This document shows positions 47,160 through 55,815 of a stretch of 64,000 bases of DNA, in pieces. The stretch is from Pseudomonas fortuita. GTDB taxonomy: Bacteria > Pseudomonadota > Gammaproteobacteria > Pseudomonadales > Pseudomonadaceae. The first letter of the stretch is position 1, and each line of letters starts with the position of its first letter. Position numbers and translations under genes: made by a program. The notes under the pieces are model-generated. The model did not search any database, had not been told where the DNA came from, and saw nothing but the letters and a program-made list of their open reading frames with translations. The stretch covers positions 5,063,501-5,127,500 of the forward strand of contig NZ_CP114035.2 in assembly GCF_026898135.2 (NCBI RefSeq), read 5' to 3'.

Positions 47160-48098
47160 TCACGGTGGCGCGCGGTCAACGAAAGCATCGGCAAACAACT
47201 GGTTTCGCGGCAACCCGGCAATGAACAAGCGCCGCGCAAACTCCTCGATCCTCCCCGGTGCACCGCATGCCAAGGCCACGGTGTGCCGCGACGACAGGCG
47301 CAAGCCTTGCAGCCAAGCTTGCAGCTGCTCGGCAACGATAAACTCCACGCTCACATTCGGGTGTTCCACAGCCAACGCGGCTAGGGGCGCAGTCAGGTAA
47401 TGCTGCTGCGCCGTCGCCGCCACGTGCATGACCCGGATATCCCCCTGATGCCCTTGACGCAGCGCCTCGCGCAGGATGCCCAATAACGGTGCGAGGCCGG
47501 TACCCGCCGCCAGCAACCATAGCGGCCGCGCGTGCCAGTCCTGCTCATAATGCAGCGCCCCACCCCGCAGCTCACCCAACCGCAGTACGTCGCCAACATC
47601 AAGGCTGCGAGCCTTGTCGCAAAATAAACCAGGCCGCTGGCAGTCGATATGAAATTCGAGAAAGTCGTCTTCGCCCGGCAGGCTTGCCAGTGAATACGGC
47701 CGGGCGATCGAACCGTTCCACAGAAGCACATGCTGCCCGGCTTGATAACGCAGCGCTCGCTCTGGACGCACGCGTAGGCGCAACACATCACCGTACCAGT
47801 CCAGCGCACACACCTGAGCGGGGATGCCGTCCTGCAGAGGGTCGAATACCGCTACGCGCAGGTCCCCCACTACACGGCACTGGCACGCCAGGCGCCAGCC
47901 TTGTGCATGCTTATCCAGCGCCAGTGCCTCAGGCAAGGCATCCGCCGGTTGCCCCTCCAGGCAATGCACCAGGCAAGCATGGCAACTGCCGGCCCGGCAG
48001 CTGTAGGGCACATTCAGGCCGGCCTCGTTCAAGGCATCGAGCAAGTTGCTGCCAGTGGGCACCGCCCAGCGGCGCTCGCCCACGCAAATTTCGGGCAT
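47160..48098 (-). CDS. 2Fe-2S ferredoxin / FAD-NAD(P) oxidoreductase fusion
   Basis: This is a 312-residue electron-transfer protein. An N-terminal plant-type ferredoxin domain has Cys34, Cys39 and Cys42 in YSCRAGSCHACL and a fourth Cys at about residue 72-74. The FAD domain with RPYSLASLPG (about residues 132-141) and the NAD(P) domain with LAAGTGLAPLLGILR follow. It resembles the reductase parts of aromatic-ring oxygenases but has no oxygenase partner nearby, so the electron acceptor is unknown. It is divergent from fumarase. Confidence 0.85.
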   Translation of the reverse strand: MPEICVGERRWAVPTGSNLLDALNEAGLNVPYSCRAGSCHACLVHCLEGQPADALPEALALDKHAQGWRLACQCRVVGDLRVAVFDPLQDGIPAQVCALDWYGDVLRLRVRPERALRYQAGQHVLLWNGSIARPYSLASLPGEDDFLEFHIDCQRPGLFCDKARSLDVGDVLRLGELRGGALHYEQDWHARPLWLLAAGTGLAPLLGILREALRQGHQGDIRVMHVAATAQQHYLTAPLAALAVEHPNVSVEFIVAEQLQAWLQGLRLSSRHTVALACGAPGRIEEFARRLFIAGLPRNQLFADAFVDRAPP

Positions 48099-48374
48099 TG
48101 TCAGCTCTCTCTCCTGGCGCTTTATTTTGCCGGGCCCGCTTTGCGGCCCCCGTCAAGCATCCTATCTCTCGACCGAGACAGCAAGAACAGTGCCTGCCCG
48201 CTGCCGACCATCGTCCAGACCGGCCGAAGGTGTGCCCGGGACGGATGCGCGCTATACTGCCGCGCCTTTTTCCGTCGGCCTGACCTGCCGGCGCCTTGCA
48301 AGGCGTTTCGACATGCTGGTCGGCACCGTCGAGCGTCTTTATGAATGTTCCCGTCTTTAAGAGGAGCGCGCTGC

Positions 48375-49898
48375 ATGACCGTGATCAAGCAAGACGACCT
48401 GATTCAGAGCGTCGCCGACGCCCTGCAATTCATCTCGTACTACCACCCCGTCGATTTCATCCAGGCGATGCACGAGGCCTATCTGCGTGAAGAATCGCCT
48501 GCTGCGCGCGATTCCATCGCCCAGATCCTGATCAACTCGCGCATGTGCGCCACCGGCCACCGCCCGATCTGCCAGGACACCGGGATCGTCACCGTGTTCG
48601 TGCGCGTCGGTATGGACGTTCGCTGGGATGGCGCCACCCTGAGCGTCGACGACATGATCAACGAAGGTGTGCGCCGCGCCTACAATCTGCCCGAAAACGT
48701 CTTGCGCGCCTCTATCCTGGCCGACCCGGCCGGTGCTCGCAAGAACACCAAGGACAACACCCCGGCAGTCATCCACTACTCGATCGTCCCTGGCGACAAA
48801 GTCGAAGTCGATGTGGCAGCCAAAGGTGGCGGTTCGGAAAACAAGTCGAAGATGGCCATGCTCAACCCGTCCGACTCGATCGTCGACTGGGTGCTGAAGA
48901 CCGTCCCGACCATGGGCGCTGGCTGGTGCCCGCCTGGCATGCTCGGCATCGGCATCGGCGGTACCGCCGAGAAGGCCGCCGTCATGGCCAAGGAAGTGTT
49001 GATGGAATCCATCGACATCCACGAACTGAAAGCGCGTGGCCCGCAGAACCGCCTGGAAGAAATCCGCCTGGAGCTGTTCGAGAAGGTCAACCAACTGGGC
49101 ATCGGCGCCCAGGGCCTGGGTGGCCTTACCACCGTGCTCGACGTCAAGATCATGGACTACCCGACCCACGCCGCGTCGCTGCCGGTGTGCATGATCCCCA
49201 ACTGCGCCGCCACCCGTCACGCCCACTTCGTGCTCGATGGCTCCGGCCCGGCCGAGCTGGAAGCGCCATCGCTGGACGCCTACCCGGAAATCGTCTGGGA
49301 AGCCGGCCCAAGTGCCCGCCGCGTCAACCTCGACGACATCACCCCTGAAGAAGTCGCCAGCTGGAAACCGGGCGAGACCATTCTGCTCAACGGCAAAATG
49401 CTCACCGGCCGCGACGCCGCACACAAGCGCATGGTCGAAATGCTCAACCGTGGCGAAGCGCTGCCGGTGGACCTGAAAGGCCGCTTCATCTACTACGTAG
49501 GCCCGGTTGACCCGGTCGGTGACGAAGTGGTGGGCCCTGCAGGCCCGACCACCGCCACCCGCATGGACAAGTTCACCCGCCAGATCCTCGAGCAAACCGG
49601 CCTGCTGGGCATGATCGGCAAGTCCGAGCGTGGCCCGACCGCCATCGAAGCGATCAAGGACAACAAGGCCGTGTACCTGATGGCCGTTGGCGGCGCTGCC
49701 TACCTGGTGGCCCAGGCCATCCGCAAGTCCAAGGTCCTGGCCTTCGCCGAGCTGGGCATGGAAGCGATCTACGAGTTCGAGGTCAAGGACATGCCGGTTA
49801 CCGTCGCGGTAGACAGCAATGGTGAATCGGTGCACATCACAGGCCCTGCCCTGTGGCAGAGCAAGATCGCCGAAAGCCTGGCAGTAGAAGTTAAGTGA
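48375..49898 (+). CDS. Class I (iron-sulfur) fumarate hydratase
   Basis: This is a 507-residue 4Fe-4S fumarase of the FumA/FumB type: CATGHRPICQDTGIVTVFVR in the alpha part, then GAGWCPPGMLGIGIGGTAEK, and VCMIPNCAATRHAHF. The beta domain follows in the same chain (LNGKMLTGRDAAHKRMVEML). It interconverts fumarate and malate in the TCA cycle and is oxygen-sensitive. The ATG at 48375 (MTVIKQDDLIQSV) follows GAGGAG. TATACT at 48253-48258 is a -10 candidate. A terminator follows. Confidence 0.93.
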   Translation: MTVIKQDDLIQSVADALQFISYYHPVDFIQAMHEAYLREESPAARDSIAQILINSRMCATGHRPICQDTGIVTVFVRVGMDVRWDGATLSVDDMINEGVRRAYNLPENVLRASILADPAGARKNTKDNTPAVIHYSIVPGDKVEVDVAAKGGGSENKSKMAMLNPSDSIVDWVLKTVPTMGAGWCPPGMLGIGIGGTAEKAAVMAKEVLMESIDIHELKARGPQNRLEEIRLELFEKVNQLGIGAQGLGGLTTVLDVKIMDYPTHAASLPVCMIPNCAATRHAHFVLDGSGPAELEAPSLDAYPEIVWEAGPSARRVNLDDITPEEVASWKPGETILLNGKMLTGRDAAHKRMVEMLNRGEALPVDLKGRFIYYVGPVDPVGDEVVGPAGPTTATRMDKFTRQILEQTGLLGMIGKSERGPTAIEAIKDNKAVYLMAVGGAAYLVAQAIRKSKVLAFAELGMEAIYEFEVKDMPVTVAVDSNGESVHITGPALWQSKIAESLAVEVK

Positions 49899-49957
49899 GG
49901 CAGCCTTGAGGCTTGAGTAACCGTTTCTCGAAGGTCGGTTGCTCGCGATTGAAACCA

Positions 49958-49997
49958 ACACCCTGCGATGGCTACGCTTTCGCAGGGTGTTTTTTTT
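49958..49997 (+). terminator. Terminator after fumarase
   Basis: ACACCCTGCGA ... TCGCAGGGTGT (11-bp stem) is followed by seven or more T. It lies 60 bp after the fumarase stop. Confidence 0.9.
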
Positions 49998-50136
49998 GTC
50001 CAGGGCATAGGCAAAAAATCGCCGTTTCAGTGTTGCTGCAACAGGGGGCAAACGCTGAACTGATTCATTTATGTACCATCCGGTAGCGATTGGAATGGCT
50101 TTAACTGGGCACTCCCCCATCAACGAGTGTCTCAAA

Positions 50137-51117
50137 ATGAAAGGGTTCAAGCTCGACAACCAATGGCTCACCCGCTTTCGCCTGGATATCACCTCAAGCT
50201 CCAATCGCCTTTATGCCAATGGTCGGCAGCAAGTGGAAGTGACTGTCACCCTGGAGCCACGTAAAGGGGAAACCCTCAGCGAAGAGAGCCTCAATAGCCT
50301 GTCGCTGGTGTTAATTGATGAAGACGGCGAACCACGCCTGCTGGATCACCCCGACCTGTTTGCGTCCAAGGCGCGCGATAAACGGTTTGTTTATCATGCC
50401 GCCTACGGAGGCGCCCCCAGCGCGCTCACCGAAAAAACCGCAAACAGCATTCGCCGCATCTTCTACGTCACGTCCCAACGCCCTGGCGGCACGCTCACCC
50501 AGATCTACGCATTAATGTTGAAAGATGAGAATACCTACGCCATAACCAACACCAGCCCCTTCGTGTCATCGGTGGTCATTGAGTCCATCACGCCACCGCC
50601 ACCGCACGACAAGGTGTTCCACCTTGAGCCGGGCACGCCCTTCAAATACAAGTCGAACAATGCCGATAGCCATTGGGACGACGAAGTCGAAGAGACAGTC
50701 AGCTATTTTGGTTTTGCCGATCCCAAACTCATCATGGTAGAGAGCACCGCACTGGAGACGCCCTCGAACACGCCATTTTATGAGCGGCACAATCATGACC
50801 CCGCGCTTATCTCATTCCAGCTGACTAACGACTACAGCCAAGAGGCAACAGTAACAGCCCTGGGGGTGGGAGAAGCGTTCGAGGCAGTCTCCCCTGATTC
50901 AGGCGAAGCCTATGTACAGCGCCCTAACCACATGACACTTCATCATTACTACAGACGCTTTTACGCAAAGCATTACAACTCGCTCAATGAAGCGCCCAGT
51001 GTGTGGCTGCTACTCGACCAACACGGCAACCCGTACCACGTCGAATTCCTCGTCAGCAATGGCGGCCACGCACTGAAATACCATGTCAGCGAAAGCAAGC
51101 TGGACATTGGCCCCTGA
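50137..51117 (+). CDS. Orphan protein of unknown function (326 aa), lower G+C
   Basis: I do not recognise a family. The protein starts MKGFKLDNQWLTRFRLDITS and has a stretch that looks like an Ig-like beta domain (RLYANGRQQVEVTVTLEP, about residues 25-42). It has no signal peptide or membrane segment. The most conserved-looking part is FYVTSQRPGGTLTQIYALML. The start is uncertain: ATGs at 50071 and 50095 are also in frame but have no ribosome site; at 50137 GAG is nine bases upstream. Base composition is visibly less G+C-rich than the neighbours, suggesting acquisition. It stands alone between the fumarase terminator and the GNAT gene. Confidence 0.75.
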   Translation: MKGFKLDNQWLTRFRLDITSSSNRLYANGRQQVEVTVTLEPRKGETLSEESLNSLSLVLIDEDGEPRLLDHPDLFASKARDKRFVYHAAYGGAPSALTEKTANSIRRIFYVTSQRPGGTLTQIYALMLKDENTYAITNTSPFVSSVVIESITPPPPHDKVFHLEPGTPFKYKSNNADSHWDDEVEETVSYFGFADPKLIMVESTALETPSNTPFYERHNHDPALISFQLTNDYSQEATVTALGVGEAFEAVSPDSGEAYVQRPNHMTLHHYYRRFYAKHYNSLNEAPSVWLLLDQHGNPYHVEFLVSNGGHALKYHVSESKLDIGP

Positions 51118-51125
51118 CGACAGAT

Positions 51126-51716
51126 TCATACCATCAGTGCCTTCATCCAGAACGACATGATTTTCTCGGAAGTGACCTGCTCACCCAGGTCGCGCCAGGC
51201 ACACGTGGTGCGTAACGACGGCTCGTGCAAAAAACCCCGGTTGCGCCAGAAACCCTGCAAGGGTTTGTAACCGGCGGGGCGCCTTGGATGCACGCCCGGG
51301 CGCTCGACGGCACAGAAAACGCAGTAATCGAACGCGGCAAGTGTGTGCGCATAGGATTCACGCTCGATAAAAAAACGCACCCCGAGGCCTTGCCCGCGGT
51401 ACTGCGGCAGGACAAACGACTCACCGAACAGATAGACGCTCGCAGGATCGCGGCCCTGAGCCCGGAACAGCTGAAGGAATTCAGGAGCTCCATCCATCAG
51501 CGGCAAAGCGGTTGAGGCTCCGACTACCTGGCCGTCGTCCACGGCCAGCACGACCAGGCTGCGCCCGGAGCGGACATGGCTGGCCAGATAGTCGACGTCA
51601 GAGTCCGGGCTGCCGTCGTACAGGTAGGGAAATTCGCGCATTACGGCCAGGCGCAGGCGAGCGAGGTCATCGATGTATGGCGCGATAGCGGCGCCGTGCA
51701 ACAGGCGTATTTCCAT
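51126..51716 (-). CDS. GNAT-family N-acetyltransferase
   Basis: This is a 196-residue acetyltransferase starting MEIRLLHGAAIAPYIDDLAR. The acetyl-CoA motif A is visible as VLPQYRGQGLGVRFFIERE at about residues 103-121. The C-terminal part KPLQGFWRNRGF is a typical GNAT motif B end. Substrate unknown. It runs convergent to the orphan gene with only a few bases between. Confidence 0.82.
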   Translation of the reverse strand: MEIRLLHGAAIAPYIDDLARLRLAVMREFPYLYDGSPDSDVDYLASHVRSGRSLVVLAVDDGQVVGASTALPLMDGAPEFLQLFRAQGRDPASVYLFGESFVLPQYRGQGLGVRFFIERESYAHTLAAFDYCVFCAVERPGVHPRRPAGYKPLQGFWRNRGFLHEPSLRTTCAWRDLGEQVTSEKIMSFWMKALMV

Positions 51717-51831
51717 GCTTGGCGGTCGTTTTGTCGATGTGGATGACGCGCTCGGCTAAGCCGGGCTTGAGGGGAAACCCTATCATCCGAGGCAACGACC
51801 CGCCTTTTCCATACACGACAGGTACTGTTCC

Positions 51832-51950
51832 ATGACCGCTACCGAGCGGGTAAATGCCTACTAGGCCGCGTTCAACGCCGGCGGCAGTCGCGCGGTGGCG
51901 GCGTTCACCGTGCATGGCGAATACCGGGTTCCCCCGCGAAGACGCCGTAT
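51832..51950 (+). pseudogene. Remnant of a SnoaL-like (ketosteroid isomerase-related) gene
   Basis: The frame reads MTATERVNAY, a TAG stop (51862-51864), then AAFNAGGSRAVAAFTVHGEY. The first part matches the usual start of SnoaL-like proteins (NAYYAAFNAGD) and the last part matches a segment normally about 70 residues later (DGSRA..EFTVHGEY). So an internal deletion plus a nonsense codon are implied. The rest is lost where the DJ-1/PfpI gene begins on the other strand. Confidence 0.5.
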
Positions 51951-52528
51951 CAGGCAATACGGGTGCCCAGCACCTTCAGAAATGCCGCCAGCCAAGCCGG
52001 GTGCGCTGGCCACGCCGGTGCGGTCACCAGGTTGCCATCCACATGGGCCTGGTCCACGGCGATATCGATGAACGTGCCGCCCGCCAGACGCACTTCCGGG
52101 GCACACGCCGGATACGCGCTGCATTCGCGCCCCTCCAGCACACCCGCCGCCGCCAGCAGCTGGGCACCATGGCACACCGCCGCAATCGGCTTGCCAGCCT
52201 GGTCAAAAGCCCGCACCAGCGCCAGCACTTTTTCATCCAGGCGCAAATACTCCGGCGCACGGCCACCCGGGATCAGCAGGGCGTCGTAACTCTCGGGCCG
52301 CACCCGCACAAAGTCATAATTCAAGGCAAAGTTGTGCCCCGGCTTTTCGCTGTAGGTCTGCTCACCCTCAAAATCATGGATGGCAGTGCGCACTGTCTGC
52401 CCCGCCAGTTTCTCCGGGCACACCGCGTGCACCGTGTGGCCCACCATGCTCAAGGCCTGAAACGGCACCATCGCCTCGTAATCCTCGACGTAGTCGCCTA
52501 CCAGCATAAGAATCTTCTTCGCCGTCAT
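51950..52528 (-). CDS. DJ-1/PfpI family protein
   Basis: This is a 192-residue protein with the class I glutamine amidotransferase-like fold. [20 protein letters not shown] holds the acidic residue, and [16 protein letters not shown] holds the nucleophile Cys in the elbow (about residue 118). The family includes proteases, glyoxalases and stress chaperones. The start at 52528 ([13 protein letters not shown]) begins the first beta strand. It follows the cardiolipin synthase gene by 51 bp on the same strand. Confidence 0.87.
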   Translation of the reverse strand: MTAKKILMLVGDYVEDYEAMVPFQALSMVGHTVHAVCPEKLAGQTVRTAIHDFEGEQTYSEKPGHNFALNYDFVRVRPESYDALLIPGGRAPEYLRLDEKVLALVRAFDQAGKPIAAVCHGAQLLAAAGVLEGRECSAYPACAPEVRLAGGTFIDIAVDQAHVDGNLVTAPAWPAHPAWLAAFLKVLGTRIA

Positions 52529-52579
52529 CGCACCCACTCCTTCGGTTAACCGTAAACAGTCAATGCACGATAGCCGCTG

Positions 52580-53737
52580 TCAGTCACGGCGGTCGAGCAC
52601 GTTGACTACCAGTCGGTCGATCCAGCCCCAGATTCGTTGTTTAACCCGGCGCCACAGGGGGCGGGCATGCCAGTGGTCGAGGTCGACTTCCTCGCTCAAG
52701 GCAAAGTCGCGCTCGAAGCTGGCCACCACCGCGGCCGTCAACGGCGGGTCCAGCGCCTCAATGTTGGCCTCAAGGTTGAACCGCAGGTTCCAGTGGTCGA
52801 AGTTGCACGAACCGACGCTGACCCAGTCGTCCACTACAACCATCTTCAGGTGCAGGAAGCACGGTTGGTACTCGAAAATCCGCACACCGGCGCGCAGCAG
52901 GCGGGGGTAGTAGCGGTGCCCGGCGTAGCGGACCGACGGGTGGTCAGTGCGTGGGCCGGTCAGCAACAGCCGCACGTCAAGCCCCTTGCTGGCAGCACGG
53001 CGCAAAGAACGGCGCACGCTCCAGGTCGGCAGAAAGTATGGCGTGGCCAGCCATACCCGCTGCTTGCCACTGTTCAGCGCCCGCACCAGCGAATGCAGGA
53101 TGTCCTGATGCTGGCGGGCGTCGGCATAAGCTACCCGCCCCATGCCCTGGCCCTGCGCAGGCACCTTGGGCAAACGGGGCAGGCCGAAGCCCTCGGCAGG
53201 GCGCCAGGCGGTGCGGCGGTTGTTGGCGCCCCACTGGCGGTCGAACAGCAACTGCCAGTCGGTTACCACCGGCCCCTGAATCTGCACCATCACCTCATGC
53301 CATTCGCTGGTCGCGTCGCCCGGGGTCCAGAACTCGTCGGTAACCCCTGTGCCGCCCACCACCGCCCAGCGTTCGTCCACCAGCAGCAGCTTGCGGTGGT
53401 CGCGGTACAGGTTGCGCAAGCCGCGCTTCCAGCGCAGACGGTTATACCAGCGCAGGTACACACCAGCCTCCAGCAAGCGTTGGCGCAGGGCGCTGTTGAA
53501 GGCCAGCGAGCCATAATCATCGAACAGGCAGCGCACCCGCACGCCACGCCGTGCGGCCTGCTCCAGCGCCTCGACCACCGCCTCGGCACAGGCGCCAGCC
53601 TCGACCAGGTACAGCTCCAGGTCAACCTGGAACTCGGCACGCACGATGGCTGCGAGCATGCGCGGAAAGAACTCGGGGCCGTCGATCAGCAGTTCGAACT
53701 GGTTGCCATCCCGCCAGGGGAAGACCGGGCCCGGCAT
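52580..53737 (-). CDS. Phospholipase D-type cardiolipin synthase (ClsB-like)
   Basis: This 385-residue enzyme has two HKD active-site motifs: HRKLLLVDERWAVVGGTG (about residues 113-130) and HLKMVVVDDWVSVGSCNFD (about residues 298-316). It lacks N-terminal membrane helices, as ClsB does. It should transfer phosphatidyl groups to make cardiolipin or related lipids at the inner membrane. It starts one base after the YceI gene, so the two are cotranscribed. Confidence 0.88.
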   Translation of the reverse strand: MPGPVFPWRDGNQFELLIDGPEFFPRMLAAIVRAEFQVDLELYLVEAGACAEAVVEALEQAARRGVRVRCLFDDYGSLAFNSALRQRLLEAGVYLRWYNRLRWKRGLRNLYRDHRKLLLVDERWAVVGGTGVTDEFWTPGDATSEWHEVMVQIQGPVVTDWQLLFDRQWGANNRRTAWRPAEGFGLPRLPKVPAQGQGMGRVAYADARQHQDILHSLVRALNSGKQRVWLATPYFLPTWSVRRSLRRAASKGLDVRLLLTGPRTDHPSVRYAGHRYYPRLLRAGVRIFEYQPCFLHLKMVVVDDWVSVGSCNFDHWNLRFNLEANIEALDPPLTAAVVASFERDFALSEEVDLDHWHARPLWRRVKQRIWGWIDRLVVNVLDRRD

Positions 53738-53738
53738 G

Positions 53739-54320
53739 TCAGCGGGCGGTGAAAATCAGCACCGCGCTAACCGGCACCGACGGGTTGATGGACGTGAGCC
53801 CGGCAAACTTGCGCAAGGTTTGCAGCCCTGGCAGCAGCCCGAAATCATCGGCACGCAACACCAGGGGTTCGAGTGTCACGACCTGAAAGCGCCGCTCGTC
53901 CAGGCGGGTGGCCAACAACAGGGCGTTGTAGCTGTGCGACTGGCCATGCAGGGTAACGGTGAGCGGCAGGCGCAGTTCGATCTGGGCACCGTTGGCCAAG
54001 TCGTTGATCGGCCGCAGGTCCAGTTGAGCCCGCACCTTGGCTTCGGCAAAACGCTCGACCTCGAACAGGTCCTCACGCATGCGCTCGTCACGCAGTGCAA
54101 TGCCACTGCTCACCGAATCCATCTCGATGCTCAGCCCCGCCACGCCTTTGCGGTCGACCGTGCCATGCAGCACCAGAAAGCGGTGCACTTCGGCAGTGTC
54201 ACCGTTTTTGCCGGTAATGAACGACAGGCGCGACGATTCGCCATCGAGGTGCCAATTGGCGTGGGCAGGCAGGCACAAAGCCAGCAACAAGGCGGGCAGC
54301 AGACGGGGCAGCTTGAACAT
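53739..54320 (-). CDS. YceI-family periplasmic protein
   Basis: This is a 193-residue protein with a signal peptide (MFKLPRLLPALLLALCLPAH, cleavage near AHA). The YceI lipocalin-like barrel is shown by WHLDGESSRLSFITGKNGD at the mature start and by LPLTVTLHGQSHSYNALLLA. Family members bind polyisoprenoids or other lipids. It is followed after one base by cardiolipin synthase, which fits an envelope-lipid role. Confidence 0.83.
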   Translation of the reverse strand: MFKLPRLLPALLLALCLPAHANWHLDGESSRLSFITGKNGDTAEVHRFLVLHGTVDRKGVAGLSIEMDSVSSGIALRDERMREDLFEVERFAEAKVRAQLDLRPINDLANGAQIELRLPLTVTLHGQSHSYNALLLATRLDERRFQVVTLEPLVLRADDFGLLPGLQTLRKFAGLTSINPSVPVSAVLIFTAR

Positions 54321-54364
54321 GACAGATCTCGTGAAACCAGGCCGCCAACCTTACCCGCCCGCCT

Positions 54365-54661
54365 TCATGGCAGCAAGCGGCAGCCCTCGTGCGGGCCCCG
54401 CCAGCTAGCCTGATTGCGCCGCCCCAACCCCTCGGCAGTGACTCGTCGCTGCTGGCTGTTTTCCTCCAGCAGGCTCAGCGGCAGCCATTGCTTTACATAG
54501 CCTTGGCAGTAGGCCTGCCCGAAGCCCATGACGAAGCGGCACGAGCAGTATTCCTTGGCCGAGTAGGCCGAGAGGATGCCGGGGAAATCAGCCAACGCCT
54601 GACGCTCCTGCCAGGCCCAGAACACAAGGCCCAGCAACACCAGCAACAAGGCCCGCTTCAT
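54365..54661 (-). CDS. Small Cys-rich exported protein (98 aa), unknown
   Basis: This is a 98-residue protein with a signal-anchor (MKRALLLVLLGLVFWAWQER). It then has a compact Cys cluster, EYCSCRFVMGFGQAYCQGYV (about residues 37-56), and one Cys near the C-terminus. I recall similar small proteins beside this serine hydrolase in other Pseudomonas, with no known role. The cluster could bind metal or form disulfides in the periplasm. It overlaps the serine hydrolase stop by four bases, so it is translationally coupled to it. Confidence 0.7.
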   Translation of the reverse strand: MKRALLLVLLGLVFWAWQERQALADFPGILSAYSAKEYCSCRFVMGFGQAYCQGYVKQWLPLSLLEENSQQRRVTAEGLGRRNQASWRGPHEGCRLLP

Positions 54662-55740
54662 GTGCCCTCCCGGGGCACTGCCGCCAGTACCCGCTTGAGC
54701 AGTTCGTCGTGCTGGTAGCTGCCGTCGCGGTCATCGGCATAGCGCACGATCACCAGCTTTTGCGCGGGCAGCACGTACAGCGCCTGGCCCCAGTGGCCAA
54801 GGGCGGCGTAGGCGTCTTCGGGTGCACTCGGCCAAGGCCGTTGGGCGCCGGCCAACGGCCGGTTGAGCCACCAGTGGCCGCCAGGGTTGGCCTCACCGGG
54901 CACAGGTTCGGCATGGGTAAACGCTGTTCGGTTGAAGGCCACCCAGGCCGTGGGCAGCAGTTGCCGGCCTTGCCAGCGCCCGTCACGCTGCATCAGCAAG
55001 CCGATTCGCGCCAGGTCGCGGGCGCTGAGGTACAGATAGGAAGAGCCCACGTAGGTGCCCGCCCCGTCACGCTCCCACACCGCGCTGTCGATACCTAACG
55101 GGCTGAACAGCGCGTGCCAGGGGTAATCGGGGTACTGCCCGGCATCGAGCATGCCGCGCAGTGCAGCCGCCAGCAGGTTGCTGTCACCACTGGAATAGAG
55201 AAAACGCTCACCGGGGCTGGCCGCCGCACCCCGCGCCGCCGTATAGGCCGCCATGTCCTCGCGGCCACGGGTGTATAGCATGGCCACCACTGATGACTTG
55301 AGGGGGGCGTATTCGTAGTCTTCCTGCCAGTCCAGGCCACTGGCCCAGTGCAGCAGATCGGCCATGCGTATGCCGGGATGGCCGCGCATGGCGGGATAGA
55401 AACGGGTGACCGGATCTTCCAGCTGGAAGCGCCCTTCGCCTTGGGCCACGCCCATCAGCGTGGCGAGTACGCTCTTGCTTACCGACCAGGTCAGGTGCGC
55501 GGTGGCGGCAGTGGTGGGGGCGGTGTAGCGCTCGTGGAGGATACGGCCATCGCGGATGATCAGCAGCGCGTCGGTGCGGATGCCGCTGCGGTCGGGGGCA
55601 GTGCGAGGGGGGAAGGCGTAGGCGTCGACGGCTTGCCAGTCGAAACGGGCAGGATCGTTCTGCCAGTCAGGGTCAGGCCAGTCCTCGGCTTCGGCGGTTG
55701 CCAAGGCCAGGCAAAGAACCAATAGCAGACCTTTCAGCAT
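54658..55740 (-). CDS. Serine hydrolase (class C beta-lactamase/penicillin-binding-like)
   Basis: This is a 360-residue exported enzyme with a short signal peptide (MLKGLLLVLCLALATAEA). The active-site S-x-x-K is in TWSVSKSVLATLMG (Ser and Lys at about residues 91-94). The Y-x-N-like element is FLYSSGDSNLLAAALRGM, and the third motif is GHWGQALYVLP. The family includes esterases, D-aminopeptidases and 6-aminohexanoate hydrolases. True beta-lactamase activity is not implied. Confidence 0.84.
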   Translation of the reverse strand: MLKGLLLVLCLALATAEAEDWPDPDWQNDPARFDWQAVDAYAFPPRTAPDRSGIRTDALLIIRDGRILHERYTAPTTAATAHLTWSVSKSVLATLMGVAQGEGRFQLEDPVTRFYPAMRGHPGIRMADLLHWASGLDWQEDYEYAPLKSSVVAMLYTRGREDMAAYTAARGAAASPGERFLYSSGDSNLLAAALRGMLDAGQYPDYPWHALFSPLGIDSAVWERDGAGTYVGSSYLYLSARDLARIGLLMQRDGRWQGRQLLPTAWVAFNRTAFTHAEPVPGEANPGGHWWLNRPLAGAQRPWPSAPEDAYAALGHWGQALYVLPAQKLVIVRYADDRDGSYQHDELLKRVLAAVPREGT

Positions 55741-55761
55741 TGTGTTTCAGCTCGAAATTTT

Positions 55762-55780
55762 GGGGCCGCCTTGCGGCCCC
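55762..55780 (-). terminator. Hairpin after the acyl-CoA dehydrogenase-like gene
   Basis: GGGGCCGC-CTT-GCGGCCCC is a perfect 8-bp stem in the 75-bp gap before the serine hydrolase gene. Only AAAATTT follows on the minus strand, so termination would be partial. Confidence 0.4.
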
Positions 55781-55815
55781 CCGGGATCATCGGTTCACAA
55801 AAACCTATCAGGCCT

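Noticed and set aside
48357..50204. 615-codon minus-strand frame opposite fumarase
   Set aside because: Antisense to a conserved enzyme gene; composition is that of a codon-bias shadow and it would run across the terminator.
54658..55740. Resistance beta-lactamase
   Set aside because: The S-x-x-K fold is shared by many esterases and peptidases; the GHWGQ motif and context do not support a true beta-lactamase.
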